Counted from the first letter of the stretch, positions 24,654 to 32,916 are shown. The stretch is 64,000 bases of DNA from Frankia sp. AiPa1 (GCF_023243075.1 NZ_JALKFZ020000032.1:1-64000), one strand, 5' to 3'. The notes: generated by a model from the letters alone, not told the origin. Translations and numbers: made by a program.

Positions 24654-24692
24654 CCGGTTCCGCCCAGACCACCAGAGAAAGGACGGAACCGG
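24654..24692. terminator. hairpin downstream of the small minus-strand genes
   Basis: CCGGTTCCG (24654-24662) pairs perfectly with CGGAACCGG (24684-24692) across a 21-base loop. It lies 12 bases after the stop of the small gene at 24705 on the minus strand. Confidence 0.45.
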
Positions 24693-24704
24693 GATCATAT
24701 AAAG

Positions 24705-24818
24705 TTACCGTGACTTCCTGCGTCTCACCGGCTCGGTGACTGTGGTCTTCAGATTGCGCTTGACGATGGACTGCTTGACAAAGCGGCCCGCGATCGCGCT
24801 ATATCCCTCGGTTACCAC
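24705..24818 (-). CDS. small conserved peptide (37 residues)
   Basis: From GTG at 24818 the frame reads VVTEGYSAIAGRFVKQSIVK then RNLKTTVTEPVRRRKSR. The core YSAIxGRxVxxxxxxRxxxTTVTE is a pattern I associate with small proteins found beside helix-turn-helix and antitoxin-like genes in actinobacteria. It is in the same frame as the gene upstream (stop at 24855), so stop-codon read-through could append it to DUF2188. Too short for confident assignment. Confidence 0.4.
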   Translation of the reverse strand: MVTEGYSAIAGRFVKQSIVKRNLKTTVTEPVRRRKSR

Positions 24819-24854
24819 TGGAGCCTGAGTTGGCGGCCTTCGCCTGATCTCTTC

Positions 24855-25079
24855 TCAGCCCTTGAGCGGGAGCGAGTCGTCGGCGTAGGTCCACTCGGTC
24901 TCGACTGTACCGTCAGCCCGTTGGACGACCAGCTGACTGGGCTGTTTGCCACTCGCGATCTTCTGGCCAGCGGTGATCGCCTCGTCCTTGAGGCGATGGG
25001 TCGAGACGAATGAGTTCTCAAACCTGATCTGCCACCAGCCGCCCGAGGGGACGATCTGGTACACCTTGTGGTTGGCCAT
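24855..25079 (-). CDS. DUF2188 protein
   Basis: The 74 residues start MANHKVYQIVPSGGWWQIRF and contain AITAGQKIASGKQPSQLVVQ and ADGTVETEWTYADDSLPL. This is the complete DUF2188 fold (two strand-helix units; GGWxVxxx...A...AxxxGxELVVHxxDG). ATG 25079 is chosen because AAGGAG lies seven bases upstream. Function unknown; often found near phage or stress genes. Confidence 0.75.
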   Translation of the reverse strand: MANHKVYQIVPSGGWWQIRFENSFVSTHRLKDEAITAGQKIASGKQPSQLVVQRADGTVETEWTYADDSLPLKG

Positions 25080-25230
25080 GCGGGACTCCTTGGTCTGTGT
25101 GTGCTGGGGCACAGCCGCGCGATAGTTCGCGGATGTGCAAGTGACGCTCTGGAGTCAAATTCGCCGCAGCAAGGCAGATTCGCCTGCTGTAATCGTACGT
25201 CACATATCGAACCGGTAGGAGAAAGGTGTC

Positions 25231-25484
25231 ATGCCAGACAAGGAAACGTTCGATGCGGTCGGGTTCTTCGCAGCCATCGACGCCCAGCGTCAGGGGCGAG
25301 GCCTACTGCGGAAAGCGTCGCGACGCAGGCGGGGATCAGCCAGTCGACGCTGACTCGCCTGGCGCAGGGCAAGCGCACTGACGTGGACAGCCTCGCAGCC
25401 CTCGTCGACTGGGCTGGCCCCTGTGGGCCGTTTGATCGTGGTTCGCGCGGAACGTTCATTCTCGGCCGTTCGGCAAAACGGTAG
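25231..25484 (+). pseudogene. XRE-family regulator with single-base frameshift
   Basis: From ATG 25231 (GGAGAAAGG upstream) the frame reads MPDKETFDAVGFFAAIDAQR then goes out of phase. The next frame gives LTAESVATQAGISQSTLTRL, AQGKRTDVDSLAALVDWAG, a helix-turn-helix. A one-base change near 25307 joins them. The gene shares its promoter region with the DUF2188 gene. Confidence 0.55.
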
Positions 25485-25654
25485 CTGTGGATAGCTGTCA
25501 GCAGGCCGCGATTTCTCGTCCCGCTTCGTGTGGGGCGGGGTTGATCGGGGCGCCCGCGACGTCGACCATGCTGTTGGTGCCGGGTCGGCTCAGCCCGACA
25601 CGAAGGTCGGCATCGCGCAGCGCGATCCGTTGCGCCGATTCAAGCTCCTCGGGC

Positions 25655-25830
25655 CGGTGGTGGATCGTGCTCACTCTCACCGCGATCGGCGCCCTCGTTA
25701 ACGTCCCCGCCCAGGCGGTAGCGGCCATGTCGCTGTCCCGCCGCCGCGGATCAGCGTGGGCGACCTGGGGTGGCGTCGCGATGGGGCTCGGCATCGCGAT
25801 GGTGGCGACCGCCGCGGAGTTACCTCGGTG
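25655..25830 (+). other. membrane-protein-like fragment
   Basis: The frame reads WWIVLTLTAIGALVNVPAQA, VAAMSLSRRRGSAWATWGGV and AMGLGIAMVATAAE: two hydrophobic segments with a short loop. It overlaps the end of the gene at 25820. Probably a remnant or chance frame. Confidence 0.25.
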
Positions 25831-26224
25831 GCCGGTACGGAAGATTGGGACCACGGCGGACGGACACCGTGTCGAGGCGGCGTTCCGCGACAGCGCCCAC
25901 CGGCAGGTCATCGGCGAAGTCGCCCAGGAAGAAGGCGAGCTCGTCGGCAGCCTCGGCGGGCCATCCCTGGGCGACGATCCCCCCGCGTAGCGTGTCCAGG
26001 TAGGAGTCGGGTGTCAGCGCGGGCAGGTCGCGGACCATCGCCGTCGTGGTCGCGCGCCGTGAGGTGAGCCCGGCGAACGACCGACCGCAGCCGCATCCGC
26101 CGTCGGGGTTCGCCCGGTCGGTCGCGCAGATCAGGCCGATCCACACCAGCTCACCCTCGATGCAGTGGTTGAAGTCGTTTTTGCGATAGCTCTGACTGAA
26201 TGCGGTGGCCGTGAGGACCTTCAT
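25820..26224 (-). CDS. conserved hypothetical protein (DUF7715-like)
   Basis: The 134 residues start MKVLTATAFSQSYRKNDFNH then CIEGELVWIGLICATDRANP and a cysteine-rich loop GGCGCGRSFAGLTSRRATTT, followed by GIVAQGWPAEAADELAFFLG and DFADDLPVGAVAERRLD. The CGCGRSFxGLxSxxAT segment suggests a small metal- or zinc-associated fold, but this is inference. GAGGAG lies six bases before ATG 26224. Such proteins are common single genes in actinobacteria. Confidence 0.65.
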   Translation of the reverse strand: MKVLTATAFSQSYRKNDFNHCIEGELVWIGLICATDRANPDGGCGCGRSFAGLTSRRATTTAMVRDLPALTPDSYLDTLRGGIVAQGWPAEAADELAFFLGDFADDLPVGAVAERRLDTVSVRRGPNLPYRPPR

Positions 26225-26566
26225 GGCGACTCCTCGGGGCAGGGAGGCGGATGGTCACGGCCGCGGCGACCGAGCGGAAAGTCGCCGCCCGCGATCCGCA
26301 TTCAGCCTACGCGCATGGAAATTCGAAGACAAAACCTCTGGGAACATATCGTATAGGCCGTCGGAGCCGCACAGCTGCCGCGATGACAGCGTCCACCGGG
26401 CGGAGTCGGTGTCCTTTACCTGCGACTTTGTGGTGTTCGGCCCCTCGTCGACCCCTATCGGCGTGACGGGACGGGTTCAGCTGGATGGTCTGCTCCCAGG
26501 ATTTTGCTCTGCCCTGGGCATGCCCCTGGGGTCGTTCTTGCAGTCATTGTTATAGCAGTGCCGGTA
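26225..26566. other. intergenic region without supported gene
   Basis: About 340 bases with short frames only. A hydrophobic frame at 26530-26580 (VVLAVIVIAVPVSFAITSTT) may be a chance or remnant of a membrane gene. No repeat of the dispersed family is visible. Confidence 0.35.
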
Positions 26567-27979
26567 TCATTCGCCATTACGTCGACGACCTATCTCGATA
26601 TTCGCTCTGCCGCACCTTCTGCGGCGTGGTGTAGATGGGCGATCTCCTCGGCGGGTGTCTCGCGGCCGGGACACGCCTATTCCGTACCGTGACGAAAGTG
26701 CGGTGGTGGGCACAGCCAGTACCGCGAGACTGGGCAGCGGTCCCGCTGGGCACTCCGTGGTCGACGGCCGGCCGAGCCTCGGTCGAGGATCAGGGGGGAT
26801 CAGGGGAGTCGATCTGGACAGATGATTCCCGTCCAGCTGGGCCTCGTCGGGATGGCCGCCGCCGAGCGCGGCCTCGATCCCGCCGCGGATGACCAGTTCG
26901 TCGGCGGCCGCCTGGACGCCGTTGGTCGCGAGCGTGGCGAGCGCCGACTCGGCCGCGAGCCACCGGCTTGTGTGGTCGTCTGGCTCGGGGCCAGCGTCGT
27001 AGGCGAAGAGAAACGTGGCGAGGTGAGGGGCGAGTGTCGGCATGTCGCCCAGCGCCCTGAGCCCCGGAAGGAGTTCGGGGAGGTCCATGTCGACGAGGCG
27101 TTGGCGTACCGCCGGTCCGGCGTCGGCGGCGGCACGCAGCAGCTCGGGGAGAGCTGGGACCTGGCCGGCGGGGTCGCCCCGAAGGCCGAAGCGGTCGGGC
27201 AGCCACTCCGTGACTGCCTCCGCGAAGTCCCGGGGCGACGTCGCGGCGGCGAGCAGCGGTACCACTGCCGTGGCGGGCATGCCGGGCGTGGGGCGCGCTC
27301 GCCATGTGGCTGTGTGCAGCCAGCGGCCGAGTGGGGTGATCCGCACCTGCCCGTCGGCCGCGTCGAGAGCGCCGAGCACGGCCAGGATGTCGCGCGCCCC
27401 CTCGTACGGATCATCCCAGCGGCGGAACATATCGCTGGAGATCCAGCTGCGGTCGGACCGGAGCTGTTCGCTGAAGCTGACGCGCGCGTCGGTCTCGTGG
27501 AGAACCGCAGGCTCGGCGAGCGCACTCAGCAGCGCGACACAGGCCGTGCGGGGGGCGCGCGGCTTGCGTGGCCACGCTGCGGTGAGGCACACCTCGTCGA
27601 ACGCTGCGGCCCAGCGTCCCAGGACGTCCGGACCGGGTTGCTCGCCGCCGCCCGGCTCGGCCAGCCCGCCGCCGTCGTCGGCCCTCGCCCGGCCGCCTTC
27701 GACGACCAGCAGGCCCGCCACCCGCGCCGCGGTCCAGGCCTGCTGCAGGTCCCGGATGTCGACCGCCCGTCGTGACGTCCGCGGCAGCGCGACGCCGGCC
27801 GCAGCGCACACCGCCGCGAGGTCGGCGGGCCGCGGCGCCCCCGTCGGCGTCACCGGCTGGCCGGCGCCTGCCCAGACGGCGAGCCCCCGCATGCGGGTGA
27901 ACAACAGGCAGCTTGCGGCGGCGTGTGCGATCGCCTCGGGATCGTCGCGCTCAGTGGCGGAATCCAAGATCTGCGTCAC
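26567..27979 (-). CDS. hypothetical actinobacterial protein with altered C-terminus
   Basis: The 470-residue frame starts with GTG 27979. Coding-like stretches include SCLLFTRMRGLAVWAGAGQP, DIRDLQQAWTAARVAGLLVV, DILAVLGALDAADGQVRITP and LGRWLHTATW. This arrangement is similar to a class of uncharacterised proteins associated with pRiA4b-like ORFs in Frankia and Streptomyces. After EAALGGGHPDEAQLDG (about residue 390) the sequence becomes proline/arginine-rich and low-complexity, suggesting that the original end is lost. I do not assign a function. Confidence 0.5.
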   Translation of the reverse strand: MTQILDSATERDDPEAIAHAAASCLLFTRMRGLAVWAGAGQPVTPTGAPRPADLAAVCAAAGVALPRTSRRAVDIRDLQQAWTAARVAGLLVVEGGRARADDGGGLAEPGGGEQPGPDVLGRWAAAFDEVCLTAAWPRKPRAPRTACVALLSALAEPAVLHETDARVSFSEQLRSDRSWISSDMFRRWDDPYEGARDILAVLGALDAADGQVRITPLGRWLHTATWRARPTPGMPATAVVPLLAAATSPRDFAEAVTEWLPDRFGLRGDPAGQVPALPELLRAAADAGPAVRQRLVDMDLPELLPGLRALGDMPTLAPHLATFLFAYDAGPEPDDHTSRWLAAESALATLATNGVQAAADELVIRGGIEAALGGGHPDEAQLDGNHLSRSTPLIPPDPRPRLGRPSTTECPAGPLPSLAVLAVPTTALSSRYGIGVSRPRDTRRGDRPSTPRRRRCGRANIEIGRRRNGE

Positions 27980-28230
27980 GATCTTGAGCCTAACGGCTGT
28001 TTCGTACCTCGGTCGGGTGCGGTGTGGTCCGTCCTCGGCGCGCCCGGTCGGGATTTACCGCGAGTGCTGACGCAACCAGGTCAGCGCGGTGTCGGCAACC
28101 TCGCGCCAGCCGTTGTCGATGGTCACTCAAGCTAGGTGCGGGGGGCGCGTCCTGGACCGGACGATCTCCTGATCCGCCGCGCATGAGCTTGACCCTGACA
28201 TGGTGAGAAGGTGTCCACTGGGCGCGGGAG
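27980..28230. other. intergenic region with a short C-terminal remnant
   Basis: On the minus strand 28058-28127 reads VTIDNGWREVADTALTWLRQ then HSR and stop, which looks like the last helix of a lost protein. The remainder shows no gene. The promoter of the HEAT-repeat operon should be near 28200. Confidence 0.3.
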
Positions 28231-28998
28231 GTGGTCTCGATCAACTCGACAAACGGAACCCCGCAGAACATCCGCGTGGCCAACGCTCTGGGCGCCAAGG
28301 ACCCGTCGGTCCGGCTTCAGGCGGCCCTGGCGGTCGGTTCGAACCCCGACCCTGGTCTCCTGGAGACGCTCGTCGAGCGGTGCGCGGTCGAGCCGGACTT
28401 CTTCGTGCGAGACATGTTGTCCTGGGCGCTGACCCGCCTCTCGCCGGCGATCACCCTGCCCCGGATCCGCCAGGAACTCGACTCCGAGCGCCCTGCGGCC
28501 CGCAGCCAGGCGTTGCACACGCTCTCCAAGATCGGTGACAGGGGCGCATGGGTCTGGATCACACGCGACCTGCTGTGCGACGCCGACGACGAGGTCGCGC
28601 GGACCGCGTGGCGCGTCGCGGTCGCCCTCGTGCCCGAGGACGAGAAGAAGGAGTTGACCGATGAACTGGTCGTGCAACTCGGCCGCGGCGACCGGTCCGT
28701 GCAACTGAGCCTCAGCCGGGCCCTCGTCGACCTCGGCGAAATGATCGAGCCCGCCCTGGACAGGGCCGCGGCGAACTCCAACCCGGCGGTGGCCACCCAC
28801 GCTCGTGCCACCCAGCTGCTCCTGCGGGACCCGGAGACCGGTTTCGACGCGGCCATCGACGAGGCGAAGCGGATCGTCATACTTGGCCCGGAACTGGCAG
28901 CCGCCGTGGCTGCGTCGGGAGTCGCCGAGACCTCGGAGACCGCCGACCAGACGGAGGCTGCCAGGACCGCGAAGGCTGAGGAGGCTGCGGGTTGCTGA
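28231..28998 (+). CDS. HEAT-repeat protein
   Basis: The 255 residues are mostly tandem helical repeats: NIRVANALGAKDPSVRLQAA, LLETLVERCAVEPDFFVRDM, ITLPRIRQELDSERPAARSQ, WVWITRDLLCDADDEVARTA and ALDRAAANSNPAVATHARAT. These fit HEAT/PBS-lyase-like units of 30-35 residues. The C-terminal 35 residues are alanine/glutamate-rich and probably disordered. GTG at 28231 has GGGAGG upstream. The gene overlaps the next start by seven bases, so it is coupled to the MerR-HEAT regulator. HEAT proteins act as protein-binding scaffolds; partner unknown. Confidence 0.75.
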   Translation: MVSINSTNGTPQNIRVANALGAKDPSVRLQAALAVGSNPDPGLLETLVERCAVEPDFFVRDMLSWALTRLSPAITLPRIRQELDSERPAARSQALHTLSKIGDRGAWVWITRDLLCDADDEVARTAWRVAVALVPEDEKKELTDELVVQLGRGDRSVQLSLSRALVDLGEMIEPALDRAAANSNPAVATHARATQLLLRDPETGFDAAIDEAKRIVILGPELAAAVAASGVAETSETADQTEAARTAKAEEAAGC

Positions 28999-30029
28999 TC
29001 GGCGAGGTGGCCCGCCGCTCGGGGGTGAGTACCCGGATGCTTCGCCACTACGACGCCCTCGGGCTGGTGCGACCGACCGGTCGCACCGTCGGCGGCTACC
29101 GCGAGTACTCCACCGAGGACGTCCGCAGGATCTTCCACGTGGGCAGCCTGCGGTCCCTTGGGCTCTCGCTCCAGCAGATCGGGCGCGCGCTGGAGGACCC
29201 GGCCTTCACACCGTCCGCCCTGGTCGGCGACCTCATCCGGTGGACGGAAGACCGTTTGGAGCGGGAACAGGAGCTGCTCAAACGGCTCCGCGCGATCGAT
29301 GCGTCGGCGCCCACGGGTTGGCAGGGTGTCCTGCGCATCGTCGAACTCATGCAGGGGCTCAACTCGACCAGCGCCGCGCGCAGGCAGCAGGCTGTCCTGG
29401 GCAAGCCGGAGGGCGTGCCGGTTCCCGCCGAGCTGTTGGCCGGGGCGGTTCTGGCCGAACCCGACCCCAATGTCGCGGGCGCTCTGCGCTGGGCGCTCGC
29501 CCGATCGGGCGGCGACGGCGTGGCGACGCTGGCCGCCGGCGCGCGCTCGGAGGACGTCGACATCCGGCGGCGCGCGGTGCGGGCGATCGCTGAGATGTCC
29601 GAGGCCCCGGGTGCGACCGCGGTACTCGCGGACGCGTTCGGGGACCCGGACACGACGGTGCGCAGGCACGCCGCTCTGGCGTTGGGCAGGCGTGGCGTGA
29701 CCGCGGCGGTGCCGACACTGGTCGGCATGGTGGTTGAGGGCGCCAACGACGTCGACGCGGCGGAGGCCTTGGCGACGCTGTCCCAGAACCCCGGGTGCGC
29801 GGACCGGATCATGACCGCCCTGGTCGACGAACTCGCCGCGCACACCGCGGACTCCGCGATGCGGATTCGCCTGGCCCAGGCGCTGGTCGAGCTGCCGGGG
29901 ACCCAGACGTGGGAGGTCCTGCGCGAGCTGGCCCACGACGACGACCGCGACGTCGCCCTCGTGGCCTCGGCCTTCGTCACCGTTCTCGAGGAGCGGTCCG
30001 CCGAGGATCGAGGCGACAACGCTTCCTGA
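28992..30029 (+). CDS. MerR-family regulator fused to HEAT repeats
   Basis: The 345 residues start with TTG and read LLIGEVARRSGVSTRMLRHY then YDALGLVRPTGRTVGGYREY, a complete MerR DNA-binding domain with its wing and a coiled coil to about residue 100 (LEREQELLKRLRAID). The remainder is helical repeats: GALRWALARSGGDGVATLAA, VRAIAEMSEAPGATAVLADA, VRRHAALALGRRGVTAAVPT and ALVELPGTQTWEVLRELA. The repeats resemble those in the gene just before. The fusion suggests that the HEAT domain is the sensor or a protein-interaction platform (inference). Confidence 0.85.
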   Translation: MLIGEVARRSGVSTRMLRHYDALGLVRPTGRTVGGYREYSTEDVRRIFHVGSLRSLGLSLQQIGRALEDPAFTPSALVGDLIRWTEDRLEREQELLKRLRAIDASAPTGWQGVLRIVELMQGLNSTSAARRQQAVLGKPEGVPVPAELLAGAVLAEPDPNVAGALRWALARSGGDGVATLAAGARSEDVDIRRRAVRAIAEMSEAPGATAVLADAFGDPDTTVRRHAALALGRRGVTAAVPTLVGMVVEGANDVDAAEALATLSQNPGCADRIMTALVDELAAHTADSAMRIRLAQALVELPGTQTWEVLRELAHDDDRDVALVASAFVTVLEERSAEDRGDNAS

Positions 30030-30065
30030 GAGCTACGTTCGATCAGCCACGGCATCTCGTGGTAA

Positions 30066-30178
30066 CGGAGCATCCACGAGCCGGGCGCCGAAGCGGACGT
30101 CTGCCCCCAGCTCGCGGGCGCGGGCCAGCAGCAGCGGTTCGAGGAGCTGCTGGACGCACAGGCGCATCCCGCACGGTT
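30066..30178 (-). pseudogene. FAD-dependent monooxygenase fragment
   Basis: The minus strand reads MRLCVQQLLEPLLLARAREL then GADVRFGARLVDAPLP. This matches the CQQxLExxLxxxAxxxGxxVRFG segment of PheA/TfdB-type FAD-dependent monooxygenases. The FAD-binding GxGxxG region and the C-terminus are absent. Confidence 0.5.
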
Positions 30179-30184
30179 AGGCGA

Positions 30185-30277
30185 TCAGGACTCGTCGGCG
30201 TTGAACAGCGCGGCGACGAAGGACGCGTCTGCATCCTCAGCGGCACGCAGCACAAGCCGTTCGCCGTGAATGAGCAT
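30185..30277 (-). pseudogene. GNAT N-terminal fragment
   Basis: From ATG 30277 the frame reads MLIHGERLVLRAAEDADASF then VAALFNADES and stop, the first strand-helix of a RimJ/RimL-like GNAT. The catalytic domain is missing. Confidence 0.45.
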
Positions 30278-30295
30278 GCGCGTTTCCCGTCAGCA

Positions 30296-30415
30296 ATCGG
30301 TCGTGAGTAGCGCCCGGCTGGTGGCGGCCGCGGTCGCCGCGATCGCCACGTCGTTGGCTGATCGTAGCCGGCCACTGGCCATCGCGGTTACGGCGAGGCG
30401 TGCGTGCACCCGGGC
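30296..30415 (-). pseudogene. PIN-domain C-terminal fragment
   Basis: The minus frame reads VHARLAVTAMASGRLRSAND and VAIAATAAATSRALLTTDC, the third and fourth acidic positions (D of SANDVAIAATA, and D of TTD) of a VapC-type toxin. The first half is missing. Confidence 0.5.
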
Positions 30416-30557
30416 GACGCCGAGGTTGTTCGGTCGACGAGGTCGTCGGCGCTTTACCACCAGCCTCGAATGGTTACTCGCCGGCATCCTCGGCAGGTAG
30501 CTGGCGCGCACCGCTTCGGGAGCGGAGCGGGCGGCGTCGGCCTGAACCGGTGTCAGA

Positions 30558-30692
30558 TCAGGCCGGGGCGTCGGCGTCCTGCGTCGAGGTCGCGGACACC
30601 CCCGGCCCCTGCTGCGCCGCCGCCGGATCCATCCACATGATCTGCCAGCCGTGCCCGTCGAGGTCGAAGAAGCTGCGCGAGGTGGATCTCGG
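30558..30692 (-). pseudogene. VOC-family (glyoxalase-like) C-terminal fragment
   Basis: The minus frame reads RSFFDLDGHGWQIMWMDPAA then AQQGPGV, the terminal strand with a metal-ligand-type histidine of vicinal-oxygen-chelate proteins. It ends at the stop near 30558. Confidence 0.5.
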
Positions 30693-30703
30693 AGCGACCG
30701 TGC

Positions 30704-30787
30704 GACCGACCGCCGACCGCCGACCGCCGACCGCCGACCGCCGACCGCCGACCGCCGACCGCCGACCGCCGACCGCCGACCGCCGAG
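30704..30787. repeat. 7-bp microsatellite, ten perfect units
   Basis: The unit CGCCGAC is repeated ten times without error at 30711-30780, flanked by imperfect units on both sides (30704-30710, 30781-30787). It is not inside a supported gene; it separates the VOC fragment from a coding-like remnant. Similar G/C-rich short repeats recur at 58886-58915 and 59001-59028. Confidence 0.9.
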
Positions 30788-30889
30788 CGGCTTCGTGCGG
30801 AGGTGCGGTGTGCGCAGTAGGACCGCGGCACCGAAGATCAGCGACGTCGTGTTTGGCCGTGGCGGAGATCTTCTCGCCTTGTTCGGACA

Positions 30890-31037
30890 GGCTGCGATCC
30901 CACCCACGGTGGTCACCTGGCGGTCGGACTGGACGGGGACATGCCGGATCTCGACGTCCCGAACCTCGGCATCGACATGAACTGGAGCGCTACCGGCTCA
31001 GATGGCCCGGGTGGGCACGCGATCTATCCGTCATAAC
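30890..31037 (+). other. coding-like remnant ending in a stop
   Basis: One plus frame reads GCDPTHGGHLAVGLDGDMPD, LDVPNLGIDMNWSATGSDGP and GGHAIYPS then TAA at 31035-31037. Composition is protein-like, but no family was recognised and there is no start. Confidence 0.25.
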
Positions 31038-31104
31038 CTCTTCGACCCCACCTGGTCAGCCACCACGCGGAGGCAGCCGCCTTTAACGGCGAACTTGACC
31101 GCCG

Positions 31105-31440
31105 TTGAGTCGTATGATGCTGGCTATGGTCGGCGACAGAGCCTCGCATGCCACGCCGTTGTCGGTGGCGCGGTCGCTGCGTCTGCTCGGCGAGCATGTG
31201 TCGACCTGGCGGAAGCTGAACCGGCTGACCGCGGCCCAGGTCGCCGAGCGAGCCGGGATCTCCCGGGACACGCTGCGCGCCATCGAGCAGGGCAAGGGCA
31301 CCGCGAGCACCGAAAACCTGTTCAGGGTGCTACGCACCGTCGGGATCATGGACGCTGTCGTCAAGGCCACCGACCCGTACGAGACCGACGTCGGCCGGCT
31401 ACGCATGGACGAGATCCTCCCCAAGCGAGTACGGCGCTGA
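31105..31440 (+). CDS. HipB-like XRE antitoxin
   Basis: The 111-residue frame from TTG 31105 (ATG codons at 31117, 31120 and 31126 are alternatives) contains the helix-turn-helix TWRKLNRLTAAQVAERAGIS then RDTLRAIEQGKGTASTENLF and RVLRTVGIMDAVVKATDPYE. This fits HipB-like repressors. The stop overlaps the first base of the hipA ATG. It likely binds its own promoter region upstream (31040-31105), where no clear palindrome was identified. Confidence 0.8.
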   Translation: MSRMMLAMVGDRASHATPLSVARSLRLLGEHVSTWRKLNRLTAAQVAERAGISRDTLRAIEQGKGTASTENLFRVLRTVGIMDAVVKATDPYETDVGRLRMDEILPKRVRR

Positions 31441-32696
31441 TGGCCGGGCGGGATCCTGTCGAGGTCACCGTCGAGATCGACGGGCAGGAGACCGCTGCCG
31501 GAACGTTGTGGCTTCACGACCGCGGCGGACAGAGCGCCACGTTCCGCTACGCCGACGCCTACCTGACCAACCCGGCTGGATACGACCTCGACCCGGCGCT
31601 GGCCAGGGCCGCCGGCGTCTTCCACACGCCGCCGGGGTCAGCCATCTTCAACGCGTTCGCCGACAGCGCCCCCGACCGATGGGGTGAGAACCTCATGAGG
31701 CGTGAGGAGCGCGAGCGCGCCCGCGCCGCCGGGAGCACACCTCGCGCTCTCGGCAGGGCCGACTTCCTTCTCGGTGTCCGCGATGACACTCGCCAGGGAG
31801 GTGTCAGGTTCCGCCAGCCGGCAACCGCCACCTACTATTCGACGCATCGGCACGCGGTTCCACGGCTGATCGACCTGGCCCGACTCATGCGAGCAGCCGA
31901 CCGCGTCCGCTCTCAGGGCGACTTCGACCGCGACCTCGCGGACCTCATCGACGCAGGTAGCTCGCTCGGCGGCGCGCGCCCCAAGGCAGCGGTGCGGGAC
32001 GCGTCCGGGCGACTCTCGATCGCCAAGTTCCCGCGTTCGGACAGCGACGAATGGGACGTGGCCGGTTGGGAGGAGGTACAGCTGAGACTCGCTCGGCGAG
32101 CGGGGCTTACCGTGGCGGAGTCGGAACTGCTGACCGTCGCCGGCCGGCACGTACTACTGCTGAGCCGCTTCGACCGCATCGGCGCGCGGCGTCTGGGGTT
32201 CGCCAGCGCCCTGACGATGCTCGAGGCCTCCGACGGGGACCTCCGCAGCTACCTCGAGATCGCCGAGGTGATCGAACGCTACTCGCCGAGAGCTGACGCC
32301 GACCTGCGTGAGCTGTACCGGCGGATCCTGTTCTCCATCCTGACCGGGAACACCGACGACCACCTGCGCAACCACGCGTTCCTGCGCGAACGAGACGGCT
32401 GGTCGCTCTCTCCTGCCTATGACCTCAACCCCAATCCGGACAACCCGGCCCGGCTGAGCACGGCCGTCGATCTCGACAACACCGACGCGAGCATCGACAT
32501 CGCGCTGTCGGTAGGCAACTACTTCCGCCTGTCGCCGCCGAGGGCCCGCGACCTCGTCAGGGAGGTGGAGACCGCCACGGCGGGCTGGCGGCAGGCCGCC
32601 GCCGAACTCGGCATCCCGAAAAGCCAGGCCGACCGGATGACAGTGGCCTACGAAAGCGAACAGCGACGGATCGCGCGTGCTCTCAGTGTGTTCTGA
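31440..32696 (+). CDS. hipA: HipA-type serine/threonine kinase toxin
   Basis: The 418 residues contain the N-terminal subdomain (GTLWLHDRGGQSATFRYADA), the flexible P-loop SSLGGARPKAAV at residues 174-185, the catalytic NTDDHLRNHAFL (residues 304-315) and the DFG-like SPAYDLNP (324-331). All kinase elements expected in HipA are present. Homologues phosphorylate glutamyl-tRNA synthetase or related targets and cause growth arrest. ATG 31440 overlaps the hipB stop. The operon appears intact. Confidence 0.88.
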   Translation: MAGRDPVEVTVEIDGQETAAGTLWLHDRGGQSATFRYADAYLTNPAGYDLDPALARAAGVFHTPPGSAIFNAFADSAPDRWGENLMRREERERARAAGSTPRALGRADFLLGVRDDTRQGGVRFRQPATATYYSTHRHAVPRLIDLARLMRAADRVRSQGDFDRDLADLIDAGSSLGGARPKAAVRDASGRLSIAKFPRSDSDEWDVAGWEEVQLRLARRAGLTVAESELLTVAGRHVLLLSRFDRIGARRLGFASALTMLEASDGDLRSYLEIAEVIERYSPRADADLRELYRRILFSILTGNTDDHLRNHAFLRERDGWSLSPAYDLNPNPDNPARLSTAVDLDNTDASIDIALSVGNYFRLSPPRARDLVREVETATAGWRQAAAELGIPKSQADRMTVAYESEQRRIARALSVF

Positions 32697-32916
32697 GGAT
32701 CTGTGCGGGCGCGTGCGATCGCGTCAGGGACCGCCCCCAGGGATCGGCAGACGCACCAGTGTCCGTCCCCGTGCCGCCGCCAGGGTGTCGTCCACCCGTC
32801 CGATCAGCCTCGTCGCGGGATCGCTAACGGCCGTCGGCCTATCCGCGTTTTCCGCTCACAGGCCGCCTTTGAGAGCGTCAAGGAGAGCGGGTGCGGAATG
32901 GGCCGCGGCGGTCACG
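32697..32916. other. intergenic region
   Basis: About 220 bases downstream of hipA. Minus frame near 32880-32935 reads VAANVTAAAHSAPALLDALK then GGL and stop, coding-like but not recognised. Confidence 0.3.

Noticed and set aside
28317..29936. Long minus-strand frame (539 residues) and similar plus-strand frame at 49829-51580 (583 residues)
   Set aside because: Both are shadows of the MerR-HEAT and prpD genes caused by high GC; composition is biased and no domain is seen.
30704..30787. Possible CRISPR array
   Set aside because: Units are 7 bp without spacers; it is a microsatellite.
31002..31440. Upstream extension of the hipA frame to 31002
   Set aside because: It overlaps hipB in another frame and is low-complexity; ATG 31440 overlaps the hipB stop as in other hipBA operons.
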